A DNA stretch of 64,000 bases from Raineya sp964654605 (GTDB taxonomy: Bacteria; Bacteroidota; Bacteroidia; Cytophagales; Thermonemataceae). This document shows positions 44,077 to 53,180 of the stretch, piece by piece. The translations under genes were made by a program, and so were the position numbers. Position 1 is the stretch's first letter, and each line of letters opens with the position of its first letter. A model generated the notes under the pieces. That model had not been told where the DNA came from. It made no database searches and saw only the letters and a program-made list of their open reading frames with translations. Location of the stretch: contig CAZZLW010000092.1 of NCBI GenBank assembly GCA_964654605.1, forward strand, positions 1 through 64,000, given 5' to 3'.

Positions 44077-45639
44077 ATGGAAGTTATCTATATCGTTATT
44101 ACCGCTGTGGTATCGCTGGTAGCAGGGATTGCTATTGGTAGATACATCTTACTGAAAATTTTTGGCAGAAGAGAAGAGGAAATGAAGCAAAAAGCCGCTA
44201 TGATTATTCAAGAGGCTGAAACCAAAGCCGAAGCCATACGCAAAGAAAAAGAACTTGCCGCCAAAGAAAAGTATCTGGAACTGAAGAATGAGTTTGAGCA
44301 AGATTTGAACAAGAAAAAAACACTCCTGCAAACCAATGAAAACAAACTCAAACAAAAAGAAACTGAACTCAAAAAACTTGCCGAGCAAATCAAAAAACGT
44401 GAAACAGAACTGGAAGCCTTAGAAAAGCAACTCCAAGAACAAAACGAAATTGCTCATAAAAAACGTGAGGAAGCCGAAAAATTACGCCTTTCGCAAGTAA
44501 AGCAATTGGAAAAAATTGCCGAAATGACCGCCGAAGAGGCAAAAGCCCAACTCATAGAATCGCTCAAAGCCGAAGCCCAAACACAGGCTTCCAGCTACAT
44601 CAAAGAAATCGTAGAAGAAGCCAAAGCTACTGCCGCCAAAAAAGCCAAAAAATTAGTGATTGAGGCTATCCAACGCAACGGCACTGAATATACCATTGAA
44701 AACTGCGTTTCGGTGTTTCATATTGAATCTGACGAGGTAAAAGGTAAAATCATTGGTAGAGAAGGGCGTAACATTCGGGCTTTGGAAGCCGCTACGGGTG
44801 TGGAAATTATTGTTGATGATACGCCCGAAGCTATTATTATTTCAGGCTTTGACCCTGTACGCCGTGAAATTGCTCGTTTGGCTCTTCACAAACTCGTTGC
44901 CGATGGCAGAATACACCCTGCTCGTATAGAAGAAATTGTAGCCAAAGTACAAAAGCAAATTGAGGAGGAAATTGTAGAAATCGGTGAGCGTACCGTCATT
45001 GATTTGGGCATACACGGAATGCACCCCGAACTGGTGAAACTGGTAGGTAGAATGCGTTTCCGCTCTTCTTATGGACAAAATCTGCTGCAGCACTCCAAAG
45101 AAGTTGCCAACTTGTGTGCTATTCTGGCTTCTGAGCTTGGGCTAAACGTAAAACTTGCCAAAAGAGCAGGACTCCTGCACGACATTGGAAAGGTAGTACC
45201 CGATGAAAAAGAACTCCCCCACGCTATTTTGGGAATGGAAATTGCCAAAAAATACAAAGAACACCCCGAAGTCTGCAACGCTATTGGGGCTCACCACGAC
45301 GAAATTGAAATGACAACGCTCATCGCTCCTATTGTACAAGCTTGCGATGCCATTTCAGGCTCACGTCCGGGTGCGAGAAGGGAAATGATGGAAGCCTACA
45401 TCAAACGTTTGAAAGAACTGGAAACACTTGCTCTTTCCTTTGAAGGAGTGCAGAAATGCTATGCCATTCAGGCGGGTAGAGAACTCCGTGTAATTGTAGA
45501 TGCCGAAAATGTAACTGACGATAAAGCCAGTATGCTTTCTTTTGAAATAGCTCAAAAAATTGAAAAAGAAATGCAATATCCTGGGCAAATCAAAGTAACA
45601 GTAATCAGAGAAATGAGGGCTGTGAATTTTGCCAAGTAG
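44077..45639 (+). CDS. rny: Ribonuclease Y
   Basis: 520 residues. An N-terminal transmembrane helix (about 1-25) is followed by a long Lys/Glu coiled coil (30-190), a KH RNA-binding domain (K-G-K-I-I-G-R-E-G-R-N-I-R) and an HD metal phosphohydrolase domain (L-L-H-D-I-G-K). It is the membrane-bound endoribonuclease that starts mRNA decay. A strong terminator follows at 45646-45681. Confidence 0.97.
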   Translation: MEVIYIVITAVVSLVAGIAIGRYILLKIFGRREEEMKQKAAMIIQEAETKAEAIRKEKELAAKEKYLELKNEFEQDLNKKKTLLQTNENKLKQKETELKKLAEQIKKRETELEALEKQLQEQNEIAHKKREEAEKLRLSQVKQLEKIAEMTAEEAKAQLIESLKAEAQTQASSYIKEIVEEAKATAAKKAKKLVIEAIQRNGTEYTIENCVSVFHIESDEVKGKIIGREGRNIRALEAATGVEIIVDDTPEAIIISGFDPVRREIARLALHKLVADGRIHPARIEEIVAKVQKQIEEEIVEIGERTVIDLGIHGMHPELVKLVGRMRFRSSYGQNLLQHSKEVANLCAILASELGLNVKLAKRAGLLHDIGKVVPDEKELPHAILGMEIAKKYKEHPEVCNAIGAHHDEIEMTTLIAPIVQACDAISGSRPGARREMMEAYIKRLKELETLALSFEGVQKCYAIQAGRELRVIVDAENVTDDKASMLSFEIAQKIEKEMQYPGQIKVTVIREMRAVNFAK

Positions 45640-45645
45640 TCAAAG

Positions 45646-45681
45646 AAAAAGCGAGGGGTACGTTCAAACCCTCGCTTTTTT
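45646..45681. terminator. Bidirectional terminator between rny and the DUF4836 gene
   Basis: A twelve-base-pair stem AAAAAGCGAGGG / CCCTCGCTTTTT with A and T runs on either side, between convergent genes. Confidence 0.85.
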
Positions 45682-45695
45682 GATATTTGCTTACG

Positions 45696-47360
45696 TTATT
45701 TATCCTCTAAAACCTTCTCTACTTCGTCCATTTTAGGCATTTCACCGCTTTCAGGGAAACCTTCTTTCATCTCAAATTGCTTTTCCCAACGCTCCATTTC
45801 TTTTTTACGAATCTCCTCCGATTTTTTAGCCATATCTATCAGCACCATCAAAGCGTTTCGGTTCTTATCGCTCATATTGATAGTGATAAGCGTTTGGTTT
45901 TTCTTATTTTTTACTTTATCAGAAGTGAAAGTTACACTTTCAAAAGGGAAATTAGCACCATATACTTCCCCAAAAGCCGATTCCTTGTATTTTTTGGAAT
46001 TGACAAGAGCATTGAAAAAGGGCTTACCAATATAAATGGCAGAAGCAAAAGAAGTTGCTTTTTCTACAAGCTCACCTTTCAATTTACTTTCACCTTTATT
46101 GATACCCTCAAAGAAAGATTGTTTTACCGTAATGTAGGCAACATTTTTCTTTACTGCAATACCTCCAAAACCTTGTAGCTCATAATTATCACCATTTTTA
46201 CGAATAGCTCCTTGTGCTTGCTTGCTCAAAATACTCATTAGTTCCTCAAAAGCGGCTTTATCTTTGATACCCAAAGAAATTACGAAATCAACGGGGATTT
46301 CTTGTGCAAGAATATTGGCATCAAAATTCACTTTTTCGCTTACACCAAAAATCTCACCTGTGAGAGCTTTTGCAAGCAATTCACCTTTCAGACCCGCCTC
46401 TTTGAGGCTGTTATCTACTTCGGCGGCTACACCTTTTTCTTGCAAAAGTTTCCAAATTCCTTCTAAATTCAAGGCTATGCTAAAACCTGTGCTGGCTTCT
46501 GCAAAAGGGATATTTTTAGTCAAGTCATCAGAAATGCTTTTACGAGCAATTTGGTCATTCATTTTTTGCATATAATCATTACCCGAATAGTCTATAGCAG
46601 TTGTGATTTTACCTTTTTCAAAATTGAAACCCAAAACCATATAACTATCTTTGGTATCGGCTGCCATACTCAAAGCCAAAGCCGCTTGCATATTGCCTTG
46701 TGTGCCTGCTTTGGCAGTTTTATCGGCATCTATCCACATCAAAATATCGTAATTTTTCCCGAGAGCTTCTTTGAAAGAGGCGTTGCTAAGAAGGCTCTCA
46801 CTCTCACTCATTGAAAAATACTTCTTCATGTCTTCATCAGAAGGCTTTTCTGAACGCAAAAGAGCGATTTTACCTTGCCAAGCAATTTTATTTCCATTGC
46901 TGAAAGTAGCGATTTTGATTTTGTCTTTGTCGTTAATTTCAGGCTTTTTTTCACCTGTTTCTTGCCAAAAGGCATCATCTTTCAAGAATTTCAAGAACTT
47001 TTCTTCATTATCCAAAGCGAAGGCAAGTCCGCCAATGGGTTCTTCTTTTTCTACATCAATGAGAAAAATATAGGCACTATTGAGTAAATCAATACCTGAA
47101 TCCAAGAATTTTTTAGCAGTTTTTGAGTTTTTCTTGGCTTCTTCGCTACCTTGTCCCATATTTTTCAAGTTTTCTTCACTTACAAGCTCTTGCAAAGAAA
47201 TAGTTTTGCTTGTAAGGCTTTTCATATCCACTTTGAACACAATACCTGCATTTTTAGGAATGAGTTTGCTATGCTCAGGAGCAGATGATTTTTTACAAGA
47301 AGCTATCAGAGCTACTGCCAAAAGCAGTAAGGTTGTACGAAAGAGATTTCGTTGTATCAT
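45696..47360 (-). CDS. DUF4836 family lipoprotein
   Basis: 554 residues. Lipoprotein signal ends L-I-A-S-C. The mature part starts with the family's I-P-K-N-A-G-I-V-F-K-V-D-M-K-S-L segment and continues as repeated alpha/beta units; the C-terminus is Glu/Lys-rich. DUF4836 proteins are confined to Bacteroidota and have no assigned function. Predicted periplasmic or outer membrane lipoprotein. Stands alone between the rny terminator and argS. Confidence 0.8.
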   Translation of the reverse strand: MIQRNLFRTTLLLLAVALIASCKKSSAPEHSKLIPKNAGIVFKVDMKSLTSKTISLQELVSEENLKNMGQGSEEAKKNSKTAKKFLDSGIDLLNSAYIFLIDVEKEEPIGGLAFALDNEEKFLKFLKDDAFWQETGEKKPEINDKDKIKIATFSNGNKIAWQGKIALLRSEKPSDEDMKKYFSMSESESLLSNASFKEALGKNYDILMWIDADKTAKAGTQGNMQAALALSMAADTKDSYMVLGFNFEKGKITTAIDYSGNDYMQKMNDQIARKSISDDLTKNIPFAEASTGFSIALNLEGIWKLLQEKGVAAEVDNSLKEAGLKGELLAKALTGEIFGVSEKVNFDANILAQEIPVDFVISLGIKDKAAFEELMSILSKQAQGAIRKNGDNYELQGFGGIAVKKNVAYITVKQSFFEGINKGESKLKGELVEKATSFASAIYIGKPFFNALVNSKKYKESAFGEVYGANFPFESVTFTSDKVKNKKNQTLITINMSDKNRNALMVLIDMAKKSEEIRKKEMERWEKQFEMKEGFPESGEMPKMDEVEKVLEDK

Positions 47361-47429
47361 AATTTTCTATTTTTGAGGTTGATTTTTGTGGTAAAAGTCT
47401 TAATATTTTGGCTAAAATCCAAGAAAAAC

Positions 47430-49217
47430 TTACATTCTTTCAGGCACTTCTATACCCAACAGATACATTCCTTGCTTAATGGTTTCGGCTGTCAGTTTGC
47501 ACAAAAGCAAACGGAATTGCATTGCTTCTGCATTTTCGGCTTTCAGAATAGAACATTCGGCATAGAAAGTGCTGAAAATTTTACAAAGTTCATAAACATA
47601 TTGAGCCAAAATATAAGGGGCATATTTTTCAACAGCACTTTGTAAAGCATTAGCGTATTCAGAAAGTTGATACACCAAACTTATTTCCAAAGGGTGCAAA
47701 TCTGTATAAGTTTCCCAAGAAGCGTTATTCGTGTTGCTTTCTTGTGCCTTACGCAATACTGAGCAAATACGTGCGTGTGTGTATTGGATAAATGGGGCGG
47801 CATCACCTTCAAAACTCACCGATTCTTCGGGGTTGTAAAGCATTTTCTTATGAGGGTCTATTTTGAGCAAAAAGTATTTCAAAGCCCCCAAGCCAATCAT
47901 TTCAAAGAGTTTTTCTTTTTCTGCCTCCAAAAATGAGCCTTCTGTACCCGCCGATTGCATTTTTTCTAATGTTTTGGCTTTGGCTAAGCCTATTACTTCT
48001 TCTATCAGGTCATCGGCATCTACTACGGTTCCCTCACGAGATTTCATTTTGCCTGTGGGCAATTCTACCATTCCATAACTCAAATGATACAAGCCCTCGG
48101 CATAGCTTCTGCCCAATTTTTTGAGAATAAGAAACAGCACCTTGAAATGATAATCCTGCTCATTGCCCACTACGTAAATCATTTTATCCATTTGTTGGTG
48201 CTTGTAGCGTAAATCGGCAGTGCCCAAATCTTGCGTAATATACACCGAAGTTCCATCGGCACGCAAAACGAGCTTATGGTCTAAACCTTCGGCAGTGAGA
48301 TCAATCCATACCGAACCATCTTCCTTTTTGTAGAAAATTCCTTTTTCTAATCCTTCCTGAATAATATCTTTGCCGAGCAAATACGTATCCGATTCGTAAT
48401 AAACGCTATCAAAATCCACGCCTAATTTGGCATAAGTAGCATTAAAACCCTCATACACCCAGCCATTGAGTTTTTTCCACAATTCAACTACTTGGCTATC
48501 CCCTTTTTCCCATTTTACAAGCATTTCTTGGGCTTTTTGGATAGCTTCTGCCCTTTTTTCTGCCTCTTCTTCTTTAAGTCCTTCGGCTATGAGTTTTTGC
48601 ATTTGCTCTTTGTAGAGCTTATCAAACATTACATAATACTTACCTATGAGGTGGTCGCCTTTCAAACCACTGCTATCAGGGGTTTCGCCTTTGCCAAAAA
48701 GCTCATAAGCAAGCATAGATTTGCAAATGTGTATCCCCCTGTCGTTGATGATTTGCGTTTTATGTACCTTATAGCCAAATGCCGAAAATATCCGAGAAAT
48801 TGAAAAACCCAAGAAAATATTACGCAAATGCCCTAAATGCAAAGGTTTGTTGGTATTAGGTGAGGAGTATTCTACAACGACTTTTAAGTTTTTAGCAGGT
48901 AAAGAGAAATGTTTTTTTTCTGAAAGTTGTTTAGCTAATGAAAGCCAAGCCGTTTTTTTGAGAGAGATATTCAAAAATCCTTGTACAACATTGAATTTTT
49001 CCACGATAGGGCATTTTTCTACTAAAAAATTTCCAATTTTTTGGGCTATATCAGCGGGCTTTTCGCCAAGCTCTTTGGTAAAAGGAAACACCACCAGGGT
49101 ATGCGTACCTTCAAACTCTTTTTTAGTGGCTTGCAGAGCGATATTTTCAACTTTTTTTCCAAAAATCTCTTGAAAGGCTTGTTGTATGGAAGCAGTTAGA
49201 ATTTCATTGATATTCAT
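47430..49217 (-). CDS. argS: Arginyl-tRNA synthetase
   Basis: 595 residues, class I synthetase. Signature P-N-T-N-K-P-L-H-L-G-H-L-R-N (HIGH), K-M-K-S-R-E-G in the KMSKS position, and the C-terminal DALR anticodon-binding domain. It charges tRNA-Arg. A TACCTTTG box lies at 49235-49242. Confidence 0.97.
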   Translation of the reverse strand: MNINEILTASIQQAFQEIFGKKVENIALQATKKEFEGTHTLVVFPFTKELGEKPADIAQKIGNFLVEKCPIVEKFNVVQGFLNISLKKTAWLSLAKQLSEKKHFSLPAKNLKVVVEYSSPNTNKPLHLGHLRNIFLGFSISRIFSAFGYKVHKTQIINDRGIHICKSMLAYELFGKGETPDSSGLKGDHLIGKYYVMFDKLYKEQMQKLIAEGLKEEEAEKRAEAIQKAQEMLVKWEKGDSQVVELWKKLNGWVYEGFNATYAKLGVDFDSVYYESDTYLLGKDIIQEGLEKGIFYKKEDGSVWIDLTAEGLDHKLVLRADGTSVYITQDLGTADLRYKHQQMDKMIYVVGNEQDYHFKVLFLILKKLGRSYAEGLYHLSYGMVELPTGKMKSREGTVVDADDLIEEVIGLAKAKTLEKMQSAGTEGSFLEAEKEKLFEMIGLGALKYFLLKIDPHKKMLYNPEESVSFEGDAAPFIQYTHARICSVLRKAQESNTNNASWETYTDLHPLEISLVYQLSEYANALQSAVEKYAPYILAQYVYELCKIFSTFYAECSILKAENAEAMQFRLLLCKLTAETIKQGMYLLGIEVPERM

Positions 49218-49234
49218 AGCAATTTTTTTGCCTG

Positions 49235-49242
49235 CAAAGGTA
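49235..49242 (-). promoter_or_regulatory. -7 box for argS
   Basis: TACCTTTG on the minus strand, 17 bases before the argS ATG. No well-spaced TTG was found. Confidence 0.4.
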
Positions 49243-49338
49243 AGAAAAAATTTAGCCCAATCGGGAAATTTTTAGACTTCCTTACATACAGCAAAAATTT
49301 TTGGTAACAATTTTTTAGCATTTGCCAAACAGAAATTG

Positions 49339-49346
49339 TATTTTTG
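49339..49346 (+). promoter_or_regulatory. -7 box for clpX
   Basis: TATTTTTG, matching TAnnTTTG, 16 bases before the clpX ATG at 49363. No well-spaced TTG was found. Confidence 0.45.
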
Positions 49347-49362
49347 CAAAAAAGGCTTAACT

Positions 49363-50595
49363 ATGGCACAACAACTATCTTGCTCATTTTGCGGAAGAAC
49401 AAAAAAAGACGGAGCATTTCTCATAACAGGCGTAAAAGCAAATATCTGCGAGCAGTGCGTAATGCAAGCTCACGAAATTGTAATGGAGGAGTTCAAAGTT
49501 GCCCGCAAGCAATTTCCTGCCAAGCCCAATTTGCTCAAACCTGTGGAAATTAAAAAATATTTAGACCAATACGTAGTAGGACAAGATGATGCCAAAAAGG
49601 TGCTTTCGGTGGCAGTCTATAACCATTACAAAAGAATTATACACGCCGAAAATCGTCAGAAAGAGGAAATTCAGGTAGAAAAGTCTAATATCATAATGGT
49701 AGGACGCACTGGCACAGGGAAAACCTATCTGGCTCGCACCCTTGCCAATCTTTTGCAAGTGCCTTTTGCCATTGCCGATGCTACCGTTTTCACAGAAGCA
49801 GGATACGTGGGCGAAGACGTAGAAAGTATTTTATCAAGGCTCTTGCAAGCCGCCGATTTCAATGTAAAAGCCGCTGAAAAAGGCATTGTTTATATTGATG
49901 AAATTGATAAAATAGCTCGCAAAGCCGATAACCCTTCTATTACGCGTGATGTGAGCGGTGAGGGCGTACAACAAGGTTTGCTCAAACTTTTAGAAGGTTC
50001 TATCGTGAATGTACCGCCCCAAGGTGGCAGAAAGCACCCCGAACAAAAAATGACTCCCGTGAATACTGAAAACATTTTATTCATCTGTGGGGGGGCTTTT
50101 GATGGCATTGAGCGTATCATCGCTAAGCGTATGAATACCAACCCTATTGGTTTTACGAATGAAAAAAATAACCTAGTACAAGATACCGAAGACCTCTTGC
50201 AATTTGTAACCCACCAAGACCTCAAAACTTTTGGGCTTATCCCCGAACTTTTAGGACGTTTGCCTGTGGTTACCAGCTTAGAACCGCTTTCACGCGATAC
50301 GCTCAAAAAGATTTTATACGAACCCAAAAACGCTCTTACTAAGCAGTATCAAAAACTTTTTGAAATGGAAGGAATTAGACTGATATTTGAGGAAAGTGCT
50401 TTGGATTATATCGTTGATAAAGCCACTGAACTCAATCTCGGAGCCAGAGGTTTGCGTTCTATTTGTGAAGCTATTATGAATGACGCAATGTTTGAGCTAC
50501 CTTCACAAAAGGATATAAAAGTTCTTGAAATAGATGCCGATTACGCCGCCGAAAAATTTGAAAAGTCAAAATTAGCTAAATTAAAAGTAGCGTAA
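49363..50595 (+). CDS. clpX: ATP-dependent Clp protease ATP-binding subunit ClpX
   Basis: 410 residues. The N-terminal zinc-binding domain has C-S-F-C-G ... C-E-Q-C. The AAA+ module has Walker A G-R-T-G-T-G-K-T (family consensus GPTGSGKT, with Arg for Pro), Walker B I-D-E-I-D-K, the pore loop G-Y-V-G-E-D-V and G-G-A-F. It unfolds substrates for ClpP. ClpP is not adjacent, although it often is in other phyla. The ATG at 49363 directly precedes the zinc domain. Confidence 0.96.
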   Translation: MAQQLSCSFCGRTKKDGAFLITGVKANICEQCVMQAHEIVMEEFKVARKQFPAKPNLLKPVEIKKYLDQYVVGQDDAKKVLSVAVYNHYKRIIHAENRQKEEIQVEKSNIIMVGRTGTGKTYLARTLANLLQVPFAIADATVFTEAGYVGEDVESILSRLLQAADFNVKAAEKGIVYIDEIDKIARKADNPSITRDVSGEGVQQGLLKLLEGSIVNVPPQGGRKHPEQKMTPVNTENILFICGGAFDGIERIIAKRMNTNPIGFTNEKNNLVQDTEDLLQFVTHQDLKTFGLIPELLGRLPVVTSLEPLSRDTLKKILYEPKNALTKQYQKLFEMEGIRLIFEESALDYIVDKATELNLGARGLRSICEAIMNDAMFELPSQKDIKVLEIDADYAAEKFEKSKLAKLKVA

Positions 50596-50604
50596 AGGGA
50601 GCAA

Positions 50605-50700
50605 TAGTCCAATAGTTCAAAAGTTCAAAGGCTTTAAGGGATTTTATACTTCAAACATTCAAACCTCAAACCTTAAACCTCAAATATTCAAACCTCCCAC
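50605..50700 (+). repeat. TTCAAA-rich degenerate repeat array
   Basis: Two GTTCAAA units and GGCTTTAAGGGATTTTAT are followed by six TTCAAAC/CTCAAAC-type units. Its start resembles the 5' half of the dispersed repeat (GTTCAAgcccTTTAAG). It lies between clpX and the sirtuin gene. Confidence 0.6.
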
Positions 50701-50749
50701 AATGATTTGGAAAATTTTCAGGCAAATTAGTCAAATTTCTTTGGATTGT

Positions 50750-51451
50750 ATGCGTAAAAAATTAGTTGTACTTTCAGGAGCAGGCATCAGTGCCGAAAGT
50801 GGTATCCGTACTTTCAGAGATACAGGTGGATTATGGGAAAATTATGATATTTTGGACGTAGCCAGTCCTATGGGCTGGGCTAAAAACCCCGCTCTTGTGC
50901 TGGATTTTTACAACCAACGGCGTCGTCAGCTCTTTTCTGTTGAACCCAATGCAGGTCATAGAACCCTTGCAGATTTGGAAAAATATTTCGACGTTGTAAT
51001 AGTTACTCAAAATGTAGATAATTTACACGAAAGAGCTGGCTCCACAAAAGTACTGCATCTTCACGGCGAACTGTTGAAAGTCAGAAGTACCATAGACCCC
51101 AATTTGGTGTATCCTTGGGAAAAAGATTTACATTTAGGCGATTTGTGTGAAAAAGGCTCTCAATTACGCCCACATATTGTTTGGTTTTACGAAGAAGTAC
51201 CGATGATGGAAGTCGCTGCCATAGAAGCCCAATCTGCCGATATTTTTATAGTAGTAGGTACTTCAATGGTAGTGTATCCAGCGGCAGGACTTATCAATTA
51301 TGTTGCTCGCGAAGTACCTAAATTCGTTATTGATGTAGAACAGCCCAACATCAACCTAAATTACTTTCATAATCTCACTTTTATTCAAGAGAAAGCAGGA
51401 GTAGCTTTACCTCAACTTGCCCAGAAACTTATTGAAATGTATGCAAATTAG
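50750..51451 (+). CDS. cobB: NAD-dependent protein deacylase (sirtuin, CobB/SIRT5 class)
   Basis: 233 residues from the ATG at 50750. Sirtuin motifs are complete: G-A-G-I-S (10-14), R-T-F-R-D, T-Q-N-V-D-N-L-H, and the catalytic H-L-H-G-E. Y54-x2-R57 in L-D-F-Y-N-Q-R-R-R matches the class III Tyr-Arg pair that binds succinyl/malonyl-lysine. The four zinc Cys are missing: only one Cys (L-C-E-K-G-S) is in that region. This seems to be a lineage trait. It removes acyl groups from lysines using NAD. The gene overlaps the next one by 11 bases. Confidence 0.88.
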   Translation: MRKKLVVLSGAGISAESGIRTFRDTGGLWENYDILDVASPMGWAKNPALVLDFYNQRRRQLFSVEPNAGHRTLADLEKYFDVVIVTQNVDNLHERAGSTKVLHLHGELLKVRSTIDPNLVYPWEKDLHLGDLCEKGSQLRPHIVWFYEEVPMMEVAAIEAQSADIFIVVGTSMVVYPAAGLINYVAREVPKFVIDVEQPNINLNYFHNLTFIQEKAGVALPQLAQKLIEMYAN

Positions 51452-52235
51452 AAAGCAAGACAGAAGGCAGAGTAAAAAAAATACAAAAGAACTTGTACTT
51501 ATAGCATTTTTTTTGTCTTTTGTAGGAATTGCCCTTGCTCAAACGTCTCAAAAAAACTATCCCCTCAATTTACGAAACTTTGACGAAAATAAAATCAAAG
51601 AAATCAAAAAAAATCCTGAATTTGACTATTCCGAAGATATTGACGAATATAAAGAATACGACCGCGATTGGCAATGGAAACAATGGCGTTACGAAGAGCA
51701 TCAACGCAATAATAAAAAAGACAACTGGAAAGCCGAAAAATTCCGTGAAAGAGATATTCCCGAATTTCCTAACATTACCTTAGGCGAAAGTTTTGTTTAT
51801 GTAGCTATTACTATTTTGATTATTTTCCTGATTTTGATGCTTTTAGGCTTCGATGTGAGGTCTTGGTTTGCTTTCAATAAGAAAGTAAATGACGAGGCAA
51901 TTATCATTGAAGAGAATTTAGAAGCTATCAGCAAAGACCAATTAGAGGCTTCTTTGCAAAAGGCTATTACCCAAAAAAGATACAACGAGGCTCTAAGATA
52001 TGCTTATTTGAAAGCATTGCAACTACTTGCCAATAAAAACCTTATAGAACTTTCTAAACAAAAAACCAACTTGGACTACCAAATAGAATTGCGGCAGAAG
52101 AGAGCTACTCTTTCAGAAAATTTCAGAGATATTTCCACAATCTTTGCCTACATCAAATATGGTGAATTTATAGTTTCGCAAGAGCAGTTTGCTAGCATTT
52201 ATCCTCATTTTGAGAGTTTTTATCAAAAAATTTGA
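51441..52235 (+). CDS. DUF4129-type membrane protein
   Basis: 264 residues. A signal peptide or N-terminal anchor (about 18-35, ending A-L-A-Q) is followed by an extracytoplasmic, charged segment with many Glu, Asp, Lys and Trp. A strong transmembrane helix lies near 120-142, and after it a cytoplasmic C-terminal domain with the DUF4129 pattern (Y-N-E-A-L-R-Y-A-Y-L-K-A-L, K-T-N-L-D-Y). No function is assigned to the family, which is often found near transglutaminase/MoxR-type genes, absent here. The start at 51441 overlaps the sirtuin 3' end, and a TTG further upstream lies inside the sirtuin frame. Its 3' end overlaps the convergent kinase gene by 44 bases. Confidence 0.72.
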   Translation: MQIRKQDRRQSKKNTKELVLIAFFLSFVGIALAQTSQKNYPLNLRNFDENKIKEIKKNPEFDYSEDIDEYKEYDRDWQWKQWRYEEHQRNNKKDNWKAEKFRERDIPEFPNITLGESFVYVAITILIIFLILMLLGFDVRSWFAFNKKVNDEAIIIEENLEAISKDQLEASLQKAITQKRYNEALRYAYLKALQLLANKNLIELSKQKTNLDYQIELRQKRATLSENFRDISTIFAYIKYGEFIVSQEQFASIYPHFESFYQKI

Positions 52236-52752
52236 TACCCTTTTCTATGGCTTGCACCGCCGAAAATAATCTCTGCTCGGCTTTTCCTTCAATAAGCTCA
52301 TAAGGAAAGTGAAATTTGCGTAAATAAAACTCATAAAGCCTGTGAATTTCTTTTCTTTTTTCCAAACTCGGTTGCTCACGCAATACATCATATTCCCAAG
52401 GCAAATCGGTGTTGCAAAGCAAATATAAATCAAAGTTTTGCTTAGATAAATTTTCTGCTATCCAAGAATGATGCCTTCCAAACACATATTCGCACCAAAT
52501 ATGTGTAACCAGTAATTCGGTATCTATAAAAATAATAGGTAGAAAAGGATTTTGAGTAATACTTTCCGAAATAATTTTGCTTTGCCCTTGGGCAATGGCA
52601 AGCACATCATCAAAAGTGTATTTTCTGCCCAAGTGGGTCAGATACTCGCGAGCGTATTCAGGCACCCAAATAGTTTGGTAATATTTTGCCAAATTTTCGG
52701 CAAGTGTGCTTTTTCCTGTGGCTTCTGCCCCTACTATGGCAACTTTGAACAT
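52192..52752 (-). CDS. NadR-like P-loop kinase (nicotinamide riboside kinase type)
   Basis: 186 residues from the ATG at 52752. P-loop G-A-E-A-T-G-K-S-T-L at about 8-17, followed by V-P-E-Y-A-R-E-Y-L, F-I-D-T-E and a L-P-W-E-Y-D segment, all typical of the C-terminal ribosylnicotinamide kinase domain of NadR. Neither the nicotinamide mononucleotide adenylyltransferase nor the repressor domain of NadR is present, so it is a stand-alone kinase-type ATPase. NAD salvage is inferred, and it is interesting next to a NAD-consuming sirtuin. Confidence 0.78.
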   Translation of the reverse strand: MFKVAIVGAEATGKSTLAENLAKYYQTIWVPEYAREYLTHLGRKYTFDDVLAIAQGQSKIISESITQNPFLPIIFIDTELLVTHIWCEYVFGRHHSWIAENLSKQNFDLYLLCNTDLPWEYDVLREQPSLEKRKEIHRLYEFYLRKFHFPYELIEGKAEQRLFSAVQAIEKGIKFFDKNSQNEDKC

Positions 52753-52823
52753 TCTGTATTTTTTTGACTTGCAATGTAGCATTTTTTGCAAAAAAAACTT
52801 TTATTTGCGAAAATGCTACATCT

Positions 52824-53180
52824 ATGAGAAAGCGACTAATTGCCGCCGCAATGTCTTTCTTGGGAGGCACCTGGGGCATACAACATTTTTATTTAGGAAA
52901 GATAGGTAAAGGAGTGCTTTCTATTGTTTTTAGTTGGACAATCATTCCCACCATTATCGGTTTTGTAGATGCTATTCGTTTTCTTTCAATGACAGACGAA
53001 CAATTTGATATAAAATTCAATTTTGAAGAGTACAAAAAGAAAATTATTGAAGAAGAAAATCGTAAGAGTTTATTCCACAGAGATATAGGCTCTGAACTTG
53101 AAAAACTCGCCCAACTCATGGAAAAAGGATATATCACTTTTGAAGAATTTGAACGCCGAAAACTAAAACTTTTACAATGA
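52824..53180 (+). CDS. TM2 domain protein with SHOCT-like C-terminus
   Basis: 118 residues. TM2 domain: two transmembrane helices (about 5-20 and 32-52) with G-G-T-W-G-I-Q-H-F-Y-L-G-K and F-V-D-A-I-R-F. The C-terminal L-A-Q-L-M-E-K-G-Y-I-T-F-E-E-F-E-R-R-K-x-K-L-L matches the SHOCT short oligomerisation domain. The ATG at 52824 was preferred to one 20 codons upstream because the TM2 motif starts there. It overlaps the next gene by four bases. Function unknown. Confidence 0.8.
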   Translation: MRKRLIAAAMSFLGGTWGIQHFYLGKIGKGVLSIVFSWTIIPTIIGFVDAIRFLSMTDEQFDIKFNFEEYKKKIIEEENRKSLFHRDIGSELEKLAQLMEKGYITFEEFERRKLKLLQ

